A stretch of 64,000 nt of DNA, from positions 356,827 to 420,826 of the forward strand of contig NZ_JOAN01000003.1 of assembly GCF_000718555.1 (NCBI RefSeq). Reading direction: 5' to 3'. Position numbers and translations under genes: made by a program. The notes under the pieces were generated by a model, which saw nothing but the letters and a program-made list of their open reading frames with translations, was not told where the DNA came from and did no database searches. Shown here piece after piece: positions 54,694 through 64,000 of the stretch (position 1 is the stretch's first letter; each line of letters starts with the position of its first letter). The DNA is from Micromonospora chokoriensis (lineage in GTDB: Bacteria; Actinomycetota; Actinomycetes; Mycobacteriales; Micromonosporaceae).

Positions 54694-54944
54694 CGAAGCG
54701 CCACCGTGCCTCCGCTGAGCAGCGTCTGGACCTGCCCGTCGGTCAGGCCGCGCTTGGCCAGGACGCGACGGCCCCAACGGTGTAGCCGGCACGGGTGAGG
54801 AGCCTCGTCTTTGCGGCACCGCTGACCGTCGGGTCGCTGCTCGGGAGTGTGCACGCTTACCGCCCGCAGCGCGAAGACGACGTCCTCTGTGGTCACGTAG
54901 GGCGGCATCGGCAGATCGTCGGTGGTTTCGTCACTGCTCTCCAT
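54690..54944 (-). CDS. 84-aa protein with Cys/His cluster, first gene of a pair
   Basis: The ATG at 54944 has AAGGAGG 5 nt upstream, so initiation is strong. MESSDETTDDLPMPPYVTTE opens the protein; RCRKDEAPHPCRLHRWGRRV (about residues 42-61) holds two Cys and two His that could bind zinc. LTDGQVQTLLSGGTVAL closes it. Its function is unknown. It is coupled to the 158-aa gene and divergent from the Scr1-like regulator. Confidence 0.6.
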   Translation of the reverse strand: MESSDETTDDLPMPPYVTTEDVVFALRAVSVHTPEQRPDGQRCRKDEAPHPCRLHRWGRRVLAKRGLTDGQVQTLLSGGTVALR

Positions 54945-55077
54945 GGCCCTCCTTCCAACGCGGTCATTCGGCTGTCATCCACGATGGTCATTCTGGTGCT
55001 GGTCTAGCGCAATCTTTCGGAGCAGAATGCGGACCAAGGGTTGAGGTGCCTTACGCGACGACAGCCAGGGAGATGAC

Positions 55078-55959
55078 GTGGACGACTCCGGCAGCACAGT
55101 TCCACGCAGGCAGCTCGGCAGATATCTGAGAGAGCTTCGCGAGAACGCGTACGTGACAGTTACCGCGGCGGCCAAGGAGTTGGAGTGGTCGGCACCTCGG
55201 ATCTGGCGGTACGAGACCGGCCAGGTCTCCATGCACCCGAACGACGTGGCGGCCATGTGCCGCGTCTATGGCGCGTCCCCGGAGACGATCGAGACGATGC
55301 GGGCGCTGGCCCGCGAGACCAAGGCGCACGGCTGGTGGCACAGCTACGGCGAAGCGATCAAGGACTGGTTCAAGCTGTACGTCGGCCTGGAAGCCGCCGC
55401 AACAAGGATCCGCAAGTATGAGGCCGACCTCGTGCCCGGTCTGTTGCAGACGGTCGAGTACATGACCGAGGTGATCGCCACCGACCACCCGCAGCTCGGC
55501 GAGGCAGAGCGCAAGGCTCGAGTGGACATCCGGCTGCGCCGGCAGCGGCTGCTGGCGCGGGCGGTGCCCCGAGCCCCGCATCTCGATGTGATCCTGAACG
55601 AATCGGTGCTGCGTCGGCCGCTGCGCGACCGAGCGGCGATGGTCCGGCAACTGGACGCCCTGGTGGTGACGAGCGAGCGGCACAACATCAGCCTGCGAGT
55701 GCTACCGCTAGCCGCCGGGCTGTTCCGTTGGGCATCGGCTGGCACCTTCACCATGCTCGACTTCCCGACTGACGTGCGGGAGCCCGAACCAACGACGATC
55801 TACATGGACGGTCCCTGCGGCGCGGTCTACCTTGACAAGGCCCACGAGATCGAGGTTTACGAGAATGTGTGGCGTTCACTTGGGGAGCGGGCGCTGACCC
55901 CGATCGAGTCCCGTGAGTTGATCGTGGCCATAGCGAAGGAGATGACCGATGGTGCGTGA
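55078..55959 (+). CDS. XRE-type regulator with DUF5753 (Scr1-like)
   Basis: 293 aa. The N-terminal helix-turn-helix is LGRYLRELRENAYVTVTAAA and WSAPRIWRYETGQVSM. The remaining 200 residues match the DUF5753 effector domain: YVGLEAAATRIRKYEADLVPGLLQTVEYM, IYMDGPCGAVYLDK and YENVWRSLGERAL. Such regulators are abundant in Streptomyces-type genomes, act with DUF397 partners, and control morphology or secondary metabolism. The GTG has GGGAG upstream. It overlaps the DUF397 gene by 11 bp. Confidence 0.9.
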   Translation: MDDSGSTVPRRQLGRYLRELRENAYVTVTAAAKELEWSAPRIWRYETGQVSMHPNDVAAMCRVYGASPETIETMRALARETKAHGWWHSYGEAIKDWFKLYVGLEAAATRIRKYEADLVPGLLQTVEYMTEVIATDHPQLGEAERKARVDIRLRRQRLLARAVPRAPHLDVILNESVLRRPLRDRAAMVRQLDALVVTSERHNISLRVLPLAAGLFRWASAGTFTMLDFPTDVREPEPTTIYMDGPCGAVYLDKAHEIEVYENVWRSLGERALTPIESRELIVAIAKEMTDGA

Positions 55960-56146
55960 CGGAGTCTGGCGCAAGTCGACCCGGTCCGGTGGCGACGGCG
56001 ACTGCGTCGAGGTGGCGGGGTTCGCCGAGACGGTCGGCGTACGCGACAGCAAGGACCCGCAGGGCCCAACGCTGACCTTCACCCCCTCGGCCTGGACCGC
56101 CTTCATCGCGTCAACCCGCGCAAAGCAGGCGAACACCCGCCGCTGA
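55949..56146 (+). CDS. DUF397 protein (Scr2/3-like partner)
   Basis: 65 aa, MVRDGVWRKSTRSGGDGDCVEVAG with VGVRDSKDPQGPTLTFTPSAWTAFI, the full DUF397 signature (W-x-KS-x-S, C-V-E-V, V-x-V-RDSK). It pairs with the upstream XRE-DUF5753 gene in a toxin-antitoxin-like module proposed for the Scr proteins. Translation is coupled by overlap. Confidence 0.92.
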   Translation: MVRDGVWRKSTRSGGDGDCVEVAGFAETVGVRDSKDPQGPTLTFTPSAWTAFIASTRAKQANTRR

Positions 56147-56152
56147 GCCGCT

Positions 56153-56220
56153 CGGCGAACTCGTTCGCCGAGATCTTGGAAGCATTCGGCCCCGGGAGGG
56201 GCCATTTCCCTCCAAGATCT
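56153..56220 (+). terminator. compound inverted repeat downstream of DUF397
   Basis: CGGCGAAC-TC-GTTCGCCG (56153-56170) is followed by AGATCTTGGA (56171-56180)/TCCAAGATCT (56211-56220) enclosing GGCCCC/GGGGCC (56188-56203). The nested stems act at least as a terminator. The modular build also fits a dispersed repeat element. The rest of 56221-56401 holds the Uma2 promoter (TAGGCT at about 56358) and no gene. Confidence 0.65.
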
Positions 56221-56401
56221 GCACGAACCACTCGTGCTTTTGTGCCGGGGGCGGGTTGTGTTACCCCGGGTTATTGGTTGGGAGTAGTGCGGCTGAGCGT
56301 CAGCCACTTGGGGGTCGGACCGGGTGTGCGATGACGCACAACTGGGGCGGCGGTGACTAGGCTGAGCTGAGCAAAATGTCCCGCTGAGGGGGTGAGCCCG
56401 G

Positions 56402-57064
<663 letters not shown>

Positions 57065-57107
57065 GGCTCCCAGCGGGCGTACAGCGGCAGTGGGGAAGAA
57101 TGGCCGG

Positions 57108-58319
57108 GTGACTTCCCCCCGCGACCTTGTTCTGCTCGGGTCCACTGGCTCGATCGGCACGCAGGCCATCGACATCGTCCGGCGCAACCCGGACCGGTTC
57201 CGGGTGGTCGCCGTGGGTGCCGGTGGCGGCAACGTCGAGCTGCTCGCCGCGCAGGCCCTGGAGCTGGGCGTCGAGGCGGTCGGGGTGGCGAAGGCGTCCG
57301 CCGCGCAGGACCTGCAACTCGCGTTCTACGCCGAGGCGAGTCGGCGCGGCTGGGCCACCGGTGACTTCAAGCTTCCCAAGATCGTGGCCGGCCCGGACGC
57401 CATGACCGAGCTGGCGCAGTGGCCGTGCGACGTCGTGCTCAACGGGGTGGTCGGCTCGCTGGGCCTCGCTCCTACGCTGGCCGCGCTGCGCGGTGGTCGT
57501 ACCCTCGCGTTGGCCAACAAGGAGTCGCTCGTGGCCGGCGGCCCGCTGGTCAAGGCCGCGGTGACGCGGCCGGGGCAGATCGTCCCGGTCGACTCGGAGC
57601 ACTCGGCGCTGGCGCAGTGTCTGCGCTCCGGTACGCGCGGTGAGGTGCGCCGGCTGATCGTCACGGCCAGCGGCGGCCCGTTCCGAGGTCGGCGGCGCGA
57701 CGAGTTGACGCAGGTCACACCCGAGCAGGCGCTCGCGCACCCGACCTGGAACATGGGGCCGGTCGTCACGATCAACTCGGCGACCATGGTCAACAAGGCG
57801 CTTGAGGTGATCGAGGCGCACGAGCTGTTCGACGTGCCCTACGCCGACATCGCCGTGATGGTGCACCCACAGTCGGTGATCCACTCGATGGTCGAGTTCG
57901 TCGACGGGTCGACGATCGCCCAGGCCAGCCCACCGGACATGCGGCTGCCGATCGCGCTCGGCATCGGCTGGCCGGACCGGGTGCCCGAGGCCGCCACCGC
58001 CGTCGACTGGACGGCCGCGCACACCTGGGAGTTCGCGCCGCTCGACGACGAGGCGTTCCCGGCCGTCGCCCTGGCCAAGGCCGCCGGGGTCGCCGGGCAC
58101 TGCCGGCCGGCGATCTACAACGCGGCGAACGAGGAGTGCGTGGCGGCGTTCGTGGCGGGCCGACTGCCGTTCCTCGGCATCGTCGACACCCTCGACCGCG
58201 TGTTGGAGGACGCTCCCGACTTCGACGAACCAGGTACCGTCGAGGACGTGCTCGCGGCCGAGTCGTGGGCACGCGCGCACGCGCAGGAGATCATCGCGGG
58301 TTCGGTGGAAGGAGCTTGA
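57108..58319 (+). CDS. dxr: 1-deoxy-D-xylulose 5-phosphate reductoisomerase
   Basis: Second enzyme of the MEP isoprenoid pathway, NADPH-dependent; the fosmidomycin target. 403 aa. Motifs: [20 protein letters not shown] (NADPH site), [61 protein letters not shown]. The GTG at 57108 is 6 nt after AAGAAT (57096-57101), a leaderless-type box; GTG 57090 is an alternative. Its stop shares one base with the rip ATG. Confidence 0.95.
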   Translation: MTSPRDLVLLGSTGSIGTQAIDIVRRNPDRFRVVAVGAGGGNVELLAAQALELGVEAVGVAKASAAQDLQLAFYAEASRRGWATGDFKLPKIVAGPDAMTELAQWPCDVVLNGVVGSLGLAPTLAALRGGRTLALANKESLVAGGPLVKAAVTRPGQIVPVDSEHSALAQCLRSGTRGEVRRLIVTASGGPFRGRRRDELTQVTPEQALAHPTWNMGPVVTINSATMVNKALEVIEAHELFDVPYADIAVMVHPQSVIHSMVEFVDGSTIAQASPPDMRLPIALGIGWPDRVPEAATAVDWTAAHTWEFAPLDDEAFPAVALAKAAGVAGHCRPAIYNAANEECVAAFVAGRLPFLGIVDTLDRVLEDAPDFDEPGTVEDVLAAESWARAHAQEIIAGSVEGA

Positions 58320-59569
58320 TGTCGTACCTGCTCGGGGTGGTCCTCTTCGCCCTGGCCATTCTCATCTCGGTCAGCCTGCACGAGGCGGGTCACCTGCTGA
58401 CCGCCAAGGCGTTCGGGATGAAGGTCACGAAGTACTTCGTCGGCTTCGGCCCCACCATCTGGTCGTTCCGGCGAGGTGAGACCGAGTACGGCCTCAAGGG
58501 CATCCCCCTCGGTGGCTTCTGCAAGATCGTCGGGATGACGCCGCAGGACGACGACGTCGAGCCGGGCGACGAATCGCGCGTGATGTGGCGCTACCCGGTC
58601 TGGAAGCGGACGATCGTGATGGCCGCCGGGTCGATCACGCACTTCGCGCTCGCCCTGGTCACGATCTGGATCCTCGCCGTCTCCGCCGGCCTGCCCAACC
58701 CCGACTTCCCCACCACCGACGCGCAAGCCCGCCAGGAGCCCGCCGTCATCCAGCTCAGCCAGTGCGTGGTGCCGGAGAACGCGGTGCGGGCGTGCACCCC
58801 CGCCGACGCCGCCAGCCCGGCCGCCCAGGCGCAACTGCGCAACGGTGACCGGATCACCGCGATCAACGGCACCGCGATCAACTCCTACGGCGATCTGCTC
58901 ACCATGCTGCGCGCGCTCAAGCCGGGCGACACCGCGCAGATCGCGTACGTCCGCGACGGGCAGGCGGGCACCACCAGCACGGTGCTCGCGCAGACTCAGC
59001 GTCCGCCGCTGAACGACCCGAAGGGCACCGCCGGGCCGGTCGCCGCCCTCGGCGTCGGGCTCGTCCCCACCACCCCCACCCGCGTGACGTACGGCCCGAT
59101 CGGCGCCTTCGGTGCCACCGCCGACTTCACCGGTCAACTGGCCGTCGGCACCGCCCAGGCGCTCCAGCGCCTCCCGCAGAAGGTCCCCGCCCTCTGGACC
59201 GCCCTCACCGGCGGCGAGCGGGACGTCGACACCCCGATCAGCGTGGTCGGCGCCAGCCGACTCGGCGGCGAGGCGGTAGAGAACAACGCCTGGCTGGTCT
59301 TCTTCATGCTCTTCGTGTCGCTGAACTTCTTCATCGGCGTGTTCAACCTGCTGCCGCTGCTCCCGGTGGACGGCGGCCACATCGCCATCGCCTGGTTCGA
59401 GCGGGCCCGCTCCTGGATCTACGCGAAGGTCGGCCGCGCCGACCCCGGCCGGGTGGACTACCTCAAACTGATGCCCTTCACGTACGTGGTGATCCTGATC
59501 GGTGGCGCGTTCACCCTCCTGACCATCGCCGCGGACGTCGTCAACCCCATCACGCTCTTCTCAAGGTGA
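58319..59569 (+). CDS. site-2 zinc metalloprotease (RseP/Rip1-like)
   Basis: 416 aa, four helices. The zinc-binding HEAGH is in SVSLHEAGHLLTAKAFGMKV, and the third ligand is in NLLPLLPVDGGHIAIAWFE. A PDZ domain occupies about residues 145-230 (LRNGDRITAINGTAINSYGD). The family cleaves anti-sigma factors and other proteins within the membrane; the mycobacterial counterpart is Rip1. GAAGGAG precedes the ATG. It lies between dxr and ispG, as in most actinobacteria. Confidence 0.95.
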   Translation: MSYLLGVVLFALAILISVSLHEAGHLLTAKAFGMKVTKYFVGFGPTIWSFRRGETEYGLKGIPLGGFCKIVGMTPQDDDVEPGDESRVMWRYPVWKRTIVMAAGSITHFALALVTIWILAVSAGLPNPDFPTTDAQARQEPAVIQLSQCVVPENAVRACTPADAASPAAQAQLRNGDRITAINGTAINSYGDLLTMLRALKPGDTAQIAYVRDGQAGTTSTVLAQTQRPPLNDPKGTAGPVAALGVGLVPTTPTRVTYGPIGAFGATADFTGQLAVGTAQALQRLPQKVPALWTALTGGERDVDTPISVVGASRLGGEAVENNAWLVFFMLFVSLNFFIGVFNLLPLLPVDGGHIAIAWFERARSWIYAKVGRADPGRVDYLKLMPFTYVVILIGGAFTLLTIAADVVNPITLFSR

Positions 59570-59578
59570 GTGCCTGAA

Positions 59579-60751
<1,173 letters not shown>

Positions 60752-60766
60752 TTTTCCATTCGGAAA

Positions 60767-60800
60767 AAGCGGCCGTTCCCCGTGGAGGGAACGGCCGCTT
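60767..60800. terminator. terminator after ispG
   Basis: AAGCGGCCGTTCCC (60767-60780) and its complement (60787-60800) form a 14-bp perfect stem with a 6-nt loop, 16 bp after the ispG stop. Confidence 0.88.
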
Positions 60801-60828
60801 CCGCGTTTGTGCTGCTGTGGTGCTCGCT

Positions 60829-60913
60829 GTGCTGTGGTGCGGCCTGTGCTGTGGTGCGGCCTGTGCTGTGGTGCGGCCTGTGCTGTGGTGCGGCCTGTGC
60901 TGTGGTGCGGCCT
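60829..60913. repeat. 17-bp tandem repeat, five exact copies
   Basis: GTGCTGTGGTGCGGCCT repeats five times without a mismatch (units start at 60829, 60846, 60863, 60880, 60897), preceded by a degenerate partial copy. It sits between the ispG terminator and the padR stop codon. The 17-bp period is not a multiple of 3, arguing against coding. Confidence 0.9.
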
Positions 60914-60917
60914 GGCT

Positions 60918-61511
60918 TCACTCGGATTCGGCGAGGATCGCGTACAGCTTGCGCCGGGTCTCGTCGAGCACCTGGGCGGCCCGCTCGCGCTGGTCGTCGG
61001 TGCCGTTCATCATCACCTGCCGCAGGGCGTTCATCGCCTGCGCGCCGGAGTCGCGGATGTCGTGCCAGCTGCTCACCGTGCCCTGGGCGACGTCCGCCCA
61101 CGGCGGGGTCTGCGCGGCCTCGGTGGCCTCCGCCTGACCGGCCTCGGTGACCGTGAACCGCTTCCGCCCGCCGCCGGACTCCTCGGTGCTGGCGACGATC
61201 ACGCCCTCGTCCTCCAGTAGCTGGAGGGTGGGGTAGATCGAGCCCGGGCTCGGCCGCCACGCACCGCCGGTGCGGGAGTCGATCTCCTGGATCATCTCGT
61301 AGCCGTGCATCGGCCGCTCGGTGAGCAGCGCCAACACGGATGCCCGGACGTTGGGGCGTCGGCCCCGACCCCGTCCACGGCCCCGACCGCCCCAGGGACC
61401 GCCGTGTCCGTGCTCGCCGCCGTGGCCGTGCGGGCCGGGCGGGACCGGCGGGAAGCCAAATCCCCGCATCCGGGCCTCGTGCATCGGGTGGTGCTGTCGA
61501 TGGAACCTCAT
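60918..61511 (-). CDS. PadR-family transcriptional regulator
   Basis: 197 aa. The N-terminal 50 residues are His/Gly/Pro/Arg-rich (HGHGGEHGHGGPWGGRGRGRGRGRR) and may bind metal. The PadR winged helix follows: VRASVLALLTERPMHGYEMIQEIDSRTGGAWRPSPGSIYPTLQLLEDEGV, then RKRFTVTEAGQAEA and a C-terminal dimerisation helix. It is divergent from an MFS transporter, whose control region it probably binds. The ATG has AAGGAAGG upstream. Confidence 0.9.
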   Translation of the reverse strand: MRFHRQHHPMHEARMRGFGFPPVPPGPHGHGGEHGHGGPWGGRGRGRGRGRRPNVRASVLALLTERPMHGYEMIQEIDSRTGGAWRPSPGSIYPTLQLLEDEGVIVASTEESGGGRKRFTVTEAGQAEATEAAQTPPWADVAQGTVSSWHDIRDSGAQAMNALRQVMMNGTDDQRERAAQVLDETRRKLYAILAESE

Positions 61512-61540
61512 TGGGTCCGTCCTTCCTTCGTACTGTCGCT

Positions 61541-61570
61541 GATGCATCAACGATATATCGCCAATGCATC
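61541..61570. promoter_or_regulatory. palindrome cluster, candidate PadR operator
   Basis: GATGCATC (61541-61548), CGATATATCG (61551-61560) and ATGCAT (61564-61569) lie in a row in the padR-MFS gap, an AT-rich island. Their near-symmetric layout about CGATATATCG matches the style of PadR operators. A further palindrome, CGTACGTACG (61596-61605), lies just upstream of the MFS -10 box. Confidence 0.6.
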
Positions 61571-61624
61571 GCCGACAACTCCTCATTTCCCAAACCGTAC
61601 GTACGTCTTGCTAAGGTGTCGGTC

Positions 61625-62965
61625 ATGCGCCTGCTTCCCGCACCGGGCCCGGCCCGGGTCCTCACCCTCGGCACCCTGGTCAAGACCGTCGGGCGGGGCC
61701 TCTGGCTCGTCGCCAGCGCGCTCTTCCTCACCCGGTCGGTCGGCCTGTCGGCAACCCAGGTCGGCATCGGGCTGACCATCTCGGCTCTCGTCGGCGTACT
61801 GGCCAGCACACCCAGTGGCTACCTGGCCGACCGCGTCGGCCCGCGCGGCGTACAGGTCGGCGCACTGTTCGCCGCCGGCATCCTGACCAGCGGCCTGATC
61901 GCCGTCCGGTCGTTCCCCACGTTCGTGCTGGTGGGAGCCGCCACCGCGCTCGCCGACGCGGTGGAGCGCGGTGCCCGCGGCGCGTTGATCGCCGGAGCGA
62001 TCCCGGCCGACCAGCGGGTCCGCACCCGCGCCTACCTGCGGGCCACCACGAACGTCGGGATCTCCGTCGGCGCCGTCCTCGGCGGTTTCGCCATTGCCGC
62101 CGACACCCGAACCGGGTACGTCGCGCTGATCCTGGCCTCGGCGGCGACGTCACTGGCCGCAGCGGTGGTCTTCCTCCGACTGCCCACCATCGCCCCGGTC
62201 GCCGCCCCGACGCACGGCCCTCGGCTGGTCGCCCTACGGGACCGCCCGTTCCTCGCCTTCACCCTGCTCGACGGGCTGATGTCGATGCACTTCAGCCTGC
62301 TCACCATCGCCCTGCCGCTGTGGATCGCCGGCCACACCCGGGCCCCCGCCTGGATGATCTCCGCGTTGACGCTTGTCAACACCGTGCTGGTGGTGCTCCT
62401 CCAGGTCCGCGCCGCAGATAGCGCCGCCACCGTGCCCGGAGCCGCCCGTGCCGCCCGTCGAGCCGGCGTGGCCATCGCCCTGGCCTGCGTACTCTTCGCC
62501 GCCAGCGGCGCGCTGCCCACCGCCGGCGCGATCGGCCTGCTCGTCTGTGGGTCGCTGGCACACGTGACCGGGGAGCTGTGGCACTCCGCCGCCGGCTGGG
62601 GGATCTCCTTCGGGCTCGCGCCAGCCGACGCCCAGGGGCAGTACCAGGGGGCGTACGGCATGGGCTACGAGCTGGGCAAGATGCTCGCACCGGTCGTGGT
62701 GACCACCCTCGCCCTCGGCTGGGGCGTACCCGGCTGGCTCTTGCTCGGTGCCCTGTTTCTCCTGTTCGGAGCCCTGGTGTCCCCGGTCGTCCGGTGGGCC
62801 GAGCGGACCCGGCCGCTCAATGGGCCAGCAGAACCGGTGCCGGCCTCGGCACTCGACCGGCGGAGCGGGGGGTCGATCTGGCAGGCTGATAGTCGTGCTG
62901 ACGGTGCCGGTACGCCAACTGGGGGAATCGGAGCGCCGCGCGGTCGAGCGACTGCTCGACCATGA
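61625..62965 (+). CDS. MFS transporter
   Basis: 446 aa, about 12 helices. The loop 2-3 signature is GYLADRVGPRGVQVG (G-x-L-x-D-R-x-G). The first half has the symmetric LVKTVGRGLWLVASALFLTRS opening. The substrate is unknown; divergence from padR suggests regulated drug efflux. The ATG is 7 nt after TAAGGT (61612-61617), so it is probably leaderless. The hydrophilic C-terminus overlaps the next gene's start by 71 bp and contains its promoter. Confidence 0.85.
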   Translation: MRLLPAPGPARVLTLGTLVKTVGRGLWLVASALFLTRSVGLSATQVGIGLTISALVGVLASTPSGYLADRVGPRGVQVGALFAAGILTSGLIAVRSFPTFVLVGAATALADAVERGARGALIAGAIPADQRVRTRAYLRATTNVGISVGAVLGGFAIAADTRTGYVALILASAATSLAAAVVFLRLPTIAPVAAPTHGPRLVALRDRPFLAFTLLDGLMSMHFSLLTIALPLWIAGHTRAPAWMISALTLVNTVLVVLLQVRAADSAATVPGAARAARRAGVAIALACVLFAASGALPTAGAIGLLVCGSLAHVTGELWHSAAGWGISFGLAPADAQGQYQGAYGMGYELGKMLAPVVVTTLALGWGVPGWLLLGALFLLFGALVSPVVRWAERTRPLNGPAEPVPASALDRRSGGSIWQADSRADGAGTPTGGIGAPRGRATARP

Positions 62966-63734
62966 CCCGTTCGCGGGCGCGCAGGTCGCCGAGCGGATCG
63001 CTGCGCGTGGGCTCTCCTGGTGGCGAGCCGAGGGCAGAATCCTGGGGTACGGCGCACGCCGCAACCTCGAATCACTCTGCTGGCTCGGCGGCAACCTGAC
63101 CCCGGTGCTGGCGAGCGACGCGGCGGTGTCTGCCTTCGCCGACCTGCTCGCGGGCGAGGAACGGCTCTGCTCCTCCATCGTCGGTCGGGCCGATGCCGTC
63201 CTCGGGCTGTGGGACCGGCTCTCCGACACCTGGGGGCCAGCGCGAGACATCCGCCCCAACCAGCCGTTGCTGGTCACCGAGACGCTGCCACCCATACCGG
63301 CCGACCCGGAGGTACGCCAGGTTCGCTCCGGCGAGGTCGATCGACTCTTCCCGGCGGCGGTAGCCATGTACACCGAAGAGGTCGGCGTCTCCCCGCTGAC
63401 CGAGGACGCCGGACGCAGCTACCGCCGGCGGGTCAACGACCTGGTGCGGACCGGTCGCGCGTACGCCCGCATCGTCGACGGCAAGGTCGTGTTCAAGGCC
63501 GAGCTGGCCGTCGTGACCAAGCGGACGGCCCAGATCCAGGGCGTCTGGGTCGCACCGGAGTGGCGAGGCCGCGGAATCGCCACGGCCGCCATGGCAGCCG
63601 TCGTCCGCGACGCGCTGCTGCGGGTCGCCCCGACCGTCAGCCTGTACGTCAACGACTTCAACCTCCCGGCCCGCCGCGTCTACGAACGCTGTGGCTTCCA
63701 GCCGGTCGGCACTTTGGCCACGGTTCTCTTCTGA
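62895..63734 (+). CDS. DUF4081-GNAT acetyltransferase (ispG-linked)
   Basis: 279 aa. The N-terminal DUF4081 region (residues about 1-130: LDHDPFAGAQVAERIAARGL, RNLESLCWLGGNLTPV) precedes a GNAT domain with IQGVWVAPEWRGRGIATAAMAAVV, the acetyl-CoA loop, and LYVNDFNLPARRVYERCGF. This protein is found close to ispG across actinobacteria; its substrate is unknown. GTG 62895 is 7 nt after CAGGCT (62882-62887), a leaderless promoter inside the MFS gene. Confidence 0.9.
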   Translation: MLTVPVRQLGESERRAVERLLDHDPFAGAQVAERIAARGLSWWRAEGRILGYGARRNLESLCWLGGNLTPVLASDAAVSAFADLLAGEERLCSSIVGRADAVLGLWDRLSDTWGPARDIRPNQPLLVTETLPPIPADPEVRQVRSGEVDRLFPAAVAMYTEEVGVSPLTEDAGRSYRRRVNDLVRTGRAYARIVDGKVVFKAELAVVTKRTAQIQGVWVAPEWRGRGIATAAMAAVVRDALLRVAPTVSLYVNDFNLPARRVYERCGFQPVGTLATVLF

Positions 63735-63849
63735 CCGCTGGGTGTATGGCGCTCGGGGTGTTTGCGGCGCGGTCGCTGGTGGGGGTGACGTTTCTCCGCG
63801 TCCGTTGGGTGGCGGTCAGGGCTGGGTGGTGTGTTTGGTGGTGGGAAGG

Positions 63850-63889
63850 CCGCTGGCCGGCACCCCGTGTTGCGGGTGCCGGCCAGCGG
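63850..63889. terminator. terminator between convergent genes
   Basis: CCGCTGGCCGGCACCC (63850-63865) pairs perfectly with 63874-63889, a 16-bp stem with an 8-nt loop. 63735-63849 shows G/T-rich sequence and no gene. Confidence 0.85.
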
Positions 63890-63934
63890 TTGGTGTCGTG
63901 CGGTGGTGCTGTGCGGGTGGTGCTGTCGTGGGGG

Positions 63935-64000
63935 TCAGCTGTTCCAGTACTGGCCGACGAGGTCGGCGGCCTGCTGCTCCCACTGGGCGTAGGCGTCCGG
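63935..64000 (-). CDS. 3' end of an unrecognised gene (cut by window edge)
   Basis: The minus-strand frame open to the window edge reads PDAYAQWEQQAADLVGQYWNS and then TGA. The Trp/Gln/Ala-rich helical C-terminus is too short to assign. A strong terminator lies 46 bp downstream of its stop. Confidence 0.5.
   Translation of the reverse strand, partial: PDAYAQWEQQAADLVGQYWNS

Noticed and set aside
60829..60913. CRISPR array
   Set aside because: The direct repeats are contiguous with no spacers, and no cas genes are present.
60782..61220. Cys/Val-rich repeat peptides (CGAACAVVRPVLW) in the 17-bp repeat array
   Set aside because: The 17-bp period cycles all three frames, and the peptides are artefacts of the repeat with no initiation signals.

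Overview
The window is chromosomal DNA of a high-GC actinobacterium, most likely a Micromonosporaceae member (Micromonospora/Salinispora type). The evidence is the very GC-rich coding, frequent GTG starts, many 4-bp ATGA/GTGA overlaps, apparently leaderless genes, and a conserved actinobacterial gene order: proS, rpsP-khpA-rimM-trmD-rplS-lepB, rnhB-DUF2469-yraN-comM-dprA, xerC, rpsB-tsf-pyrH-frr-cdsA-rlmN, dxr-rip-ispG. No rRNA, tRNA, insertion sequence, phage or CRISPR was seen.

Layout. 1-8.5 kb: end of a TetR gene, proS, a DUF402 hydrolase, then the ribosomal protein/tRNA-modification operon, two signal peptidases, a Nudix hydrolase, rnhB and DUF2469. 8.5-18 kb: a cytosolic sulfite-oxidase-like protein, an M23-like protein lacking a catalytic His, a class V aminotransferase, xerC, an acyltransferase flanked by a duplicated dprA scrap, then the minus-strand yraN-comM-dprA operon. 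18-27 kb: a repeat-rich membrane protein, rpsB, tsf, pyrH, frr, cdsA, rlmN and a multi-DivIVA-domain protein. 27-39 kb (more variable): a metallo-beta-lactamase/Rieske fusion, a small secreted protein, a phytoene-dehydrogenase-like oxidoreductase, a two-component system divergent from a lipoprotein/adaptor/ABC exporter operon, a YihY membrane protein and a GNAT.

39.3-50.1 kb is a compact type VII (ESX/WXG100) secretion locus. It holds a ParA-like protein, EccD, a triple-ATPase EccC, a small one-helix membrane protein, two WXG100 proteins, a proline-rich helical protein, an effector with a C-terminal PD-(D/E)xK nuclease (Tox-REase-5-like), and two candidate immunity genes. EccB, EccE and MycP are absent. 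This is the best candidate for an interesting system in the window.

50.3-57 kb: a large secreted modular GH87 alpha-1,3-glucanase with a clear promoter/operator, a two-gene cassette of unknown function, an Scr1-like regulator with its DUF397 partner, and a Uma2 nuclease-fold protein. 57-64 kb: dxr-rip-ispG (MEP isoprenoid pathway plus site-2 protease), a PadR regulator divergent from an MFS transporter, the conserved ispG-linked acetyltransferase, and the 3' end of an unrecognised minus-strand gene.

A recurring regulatory theme is a TANNNT/CAGGCT -10 box 6-8 nt before the start codon, seen at a dozen genes and suggesting leaderless mRNAs. Strong perfect hairpins close most operons.
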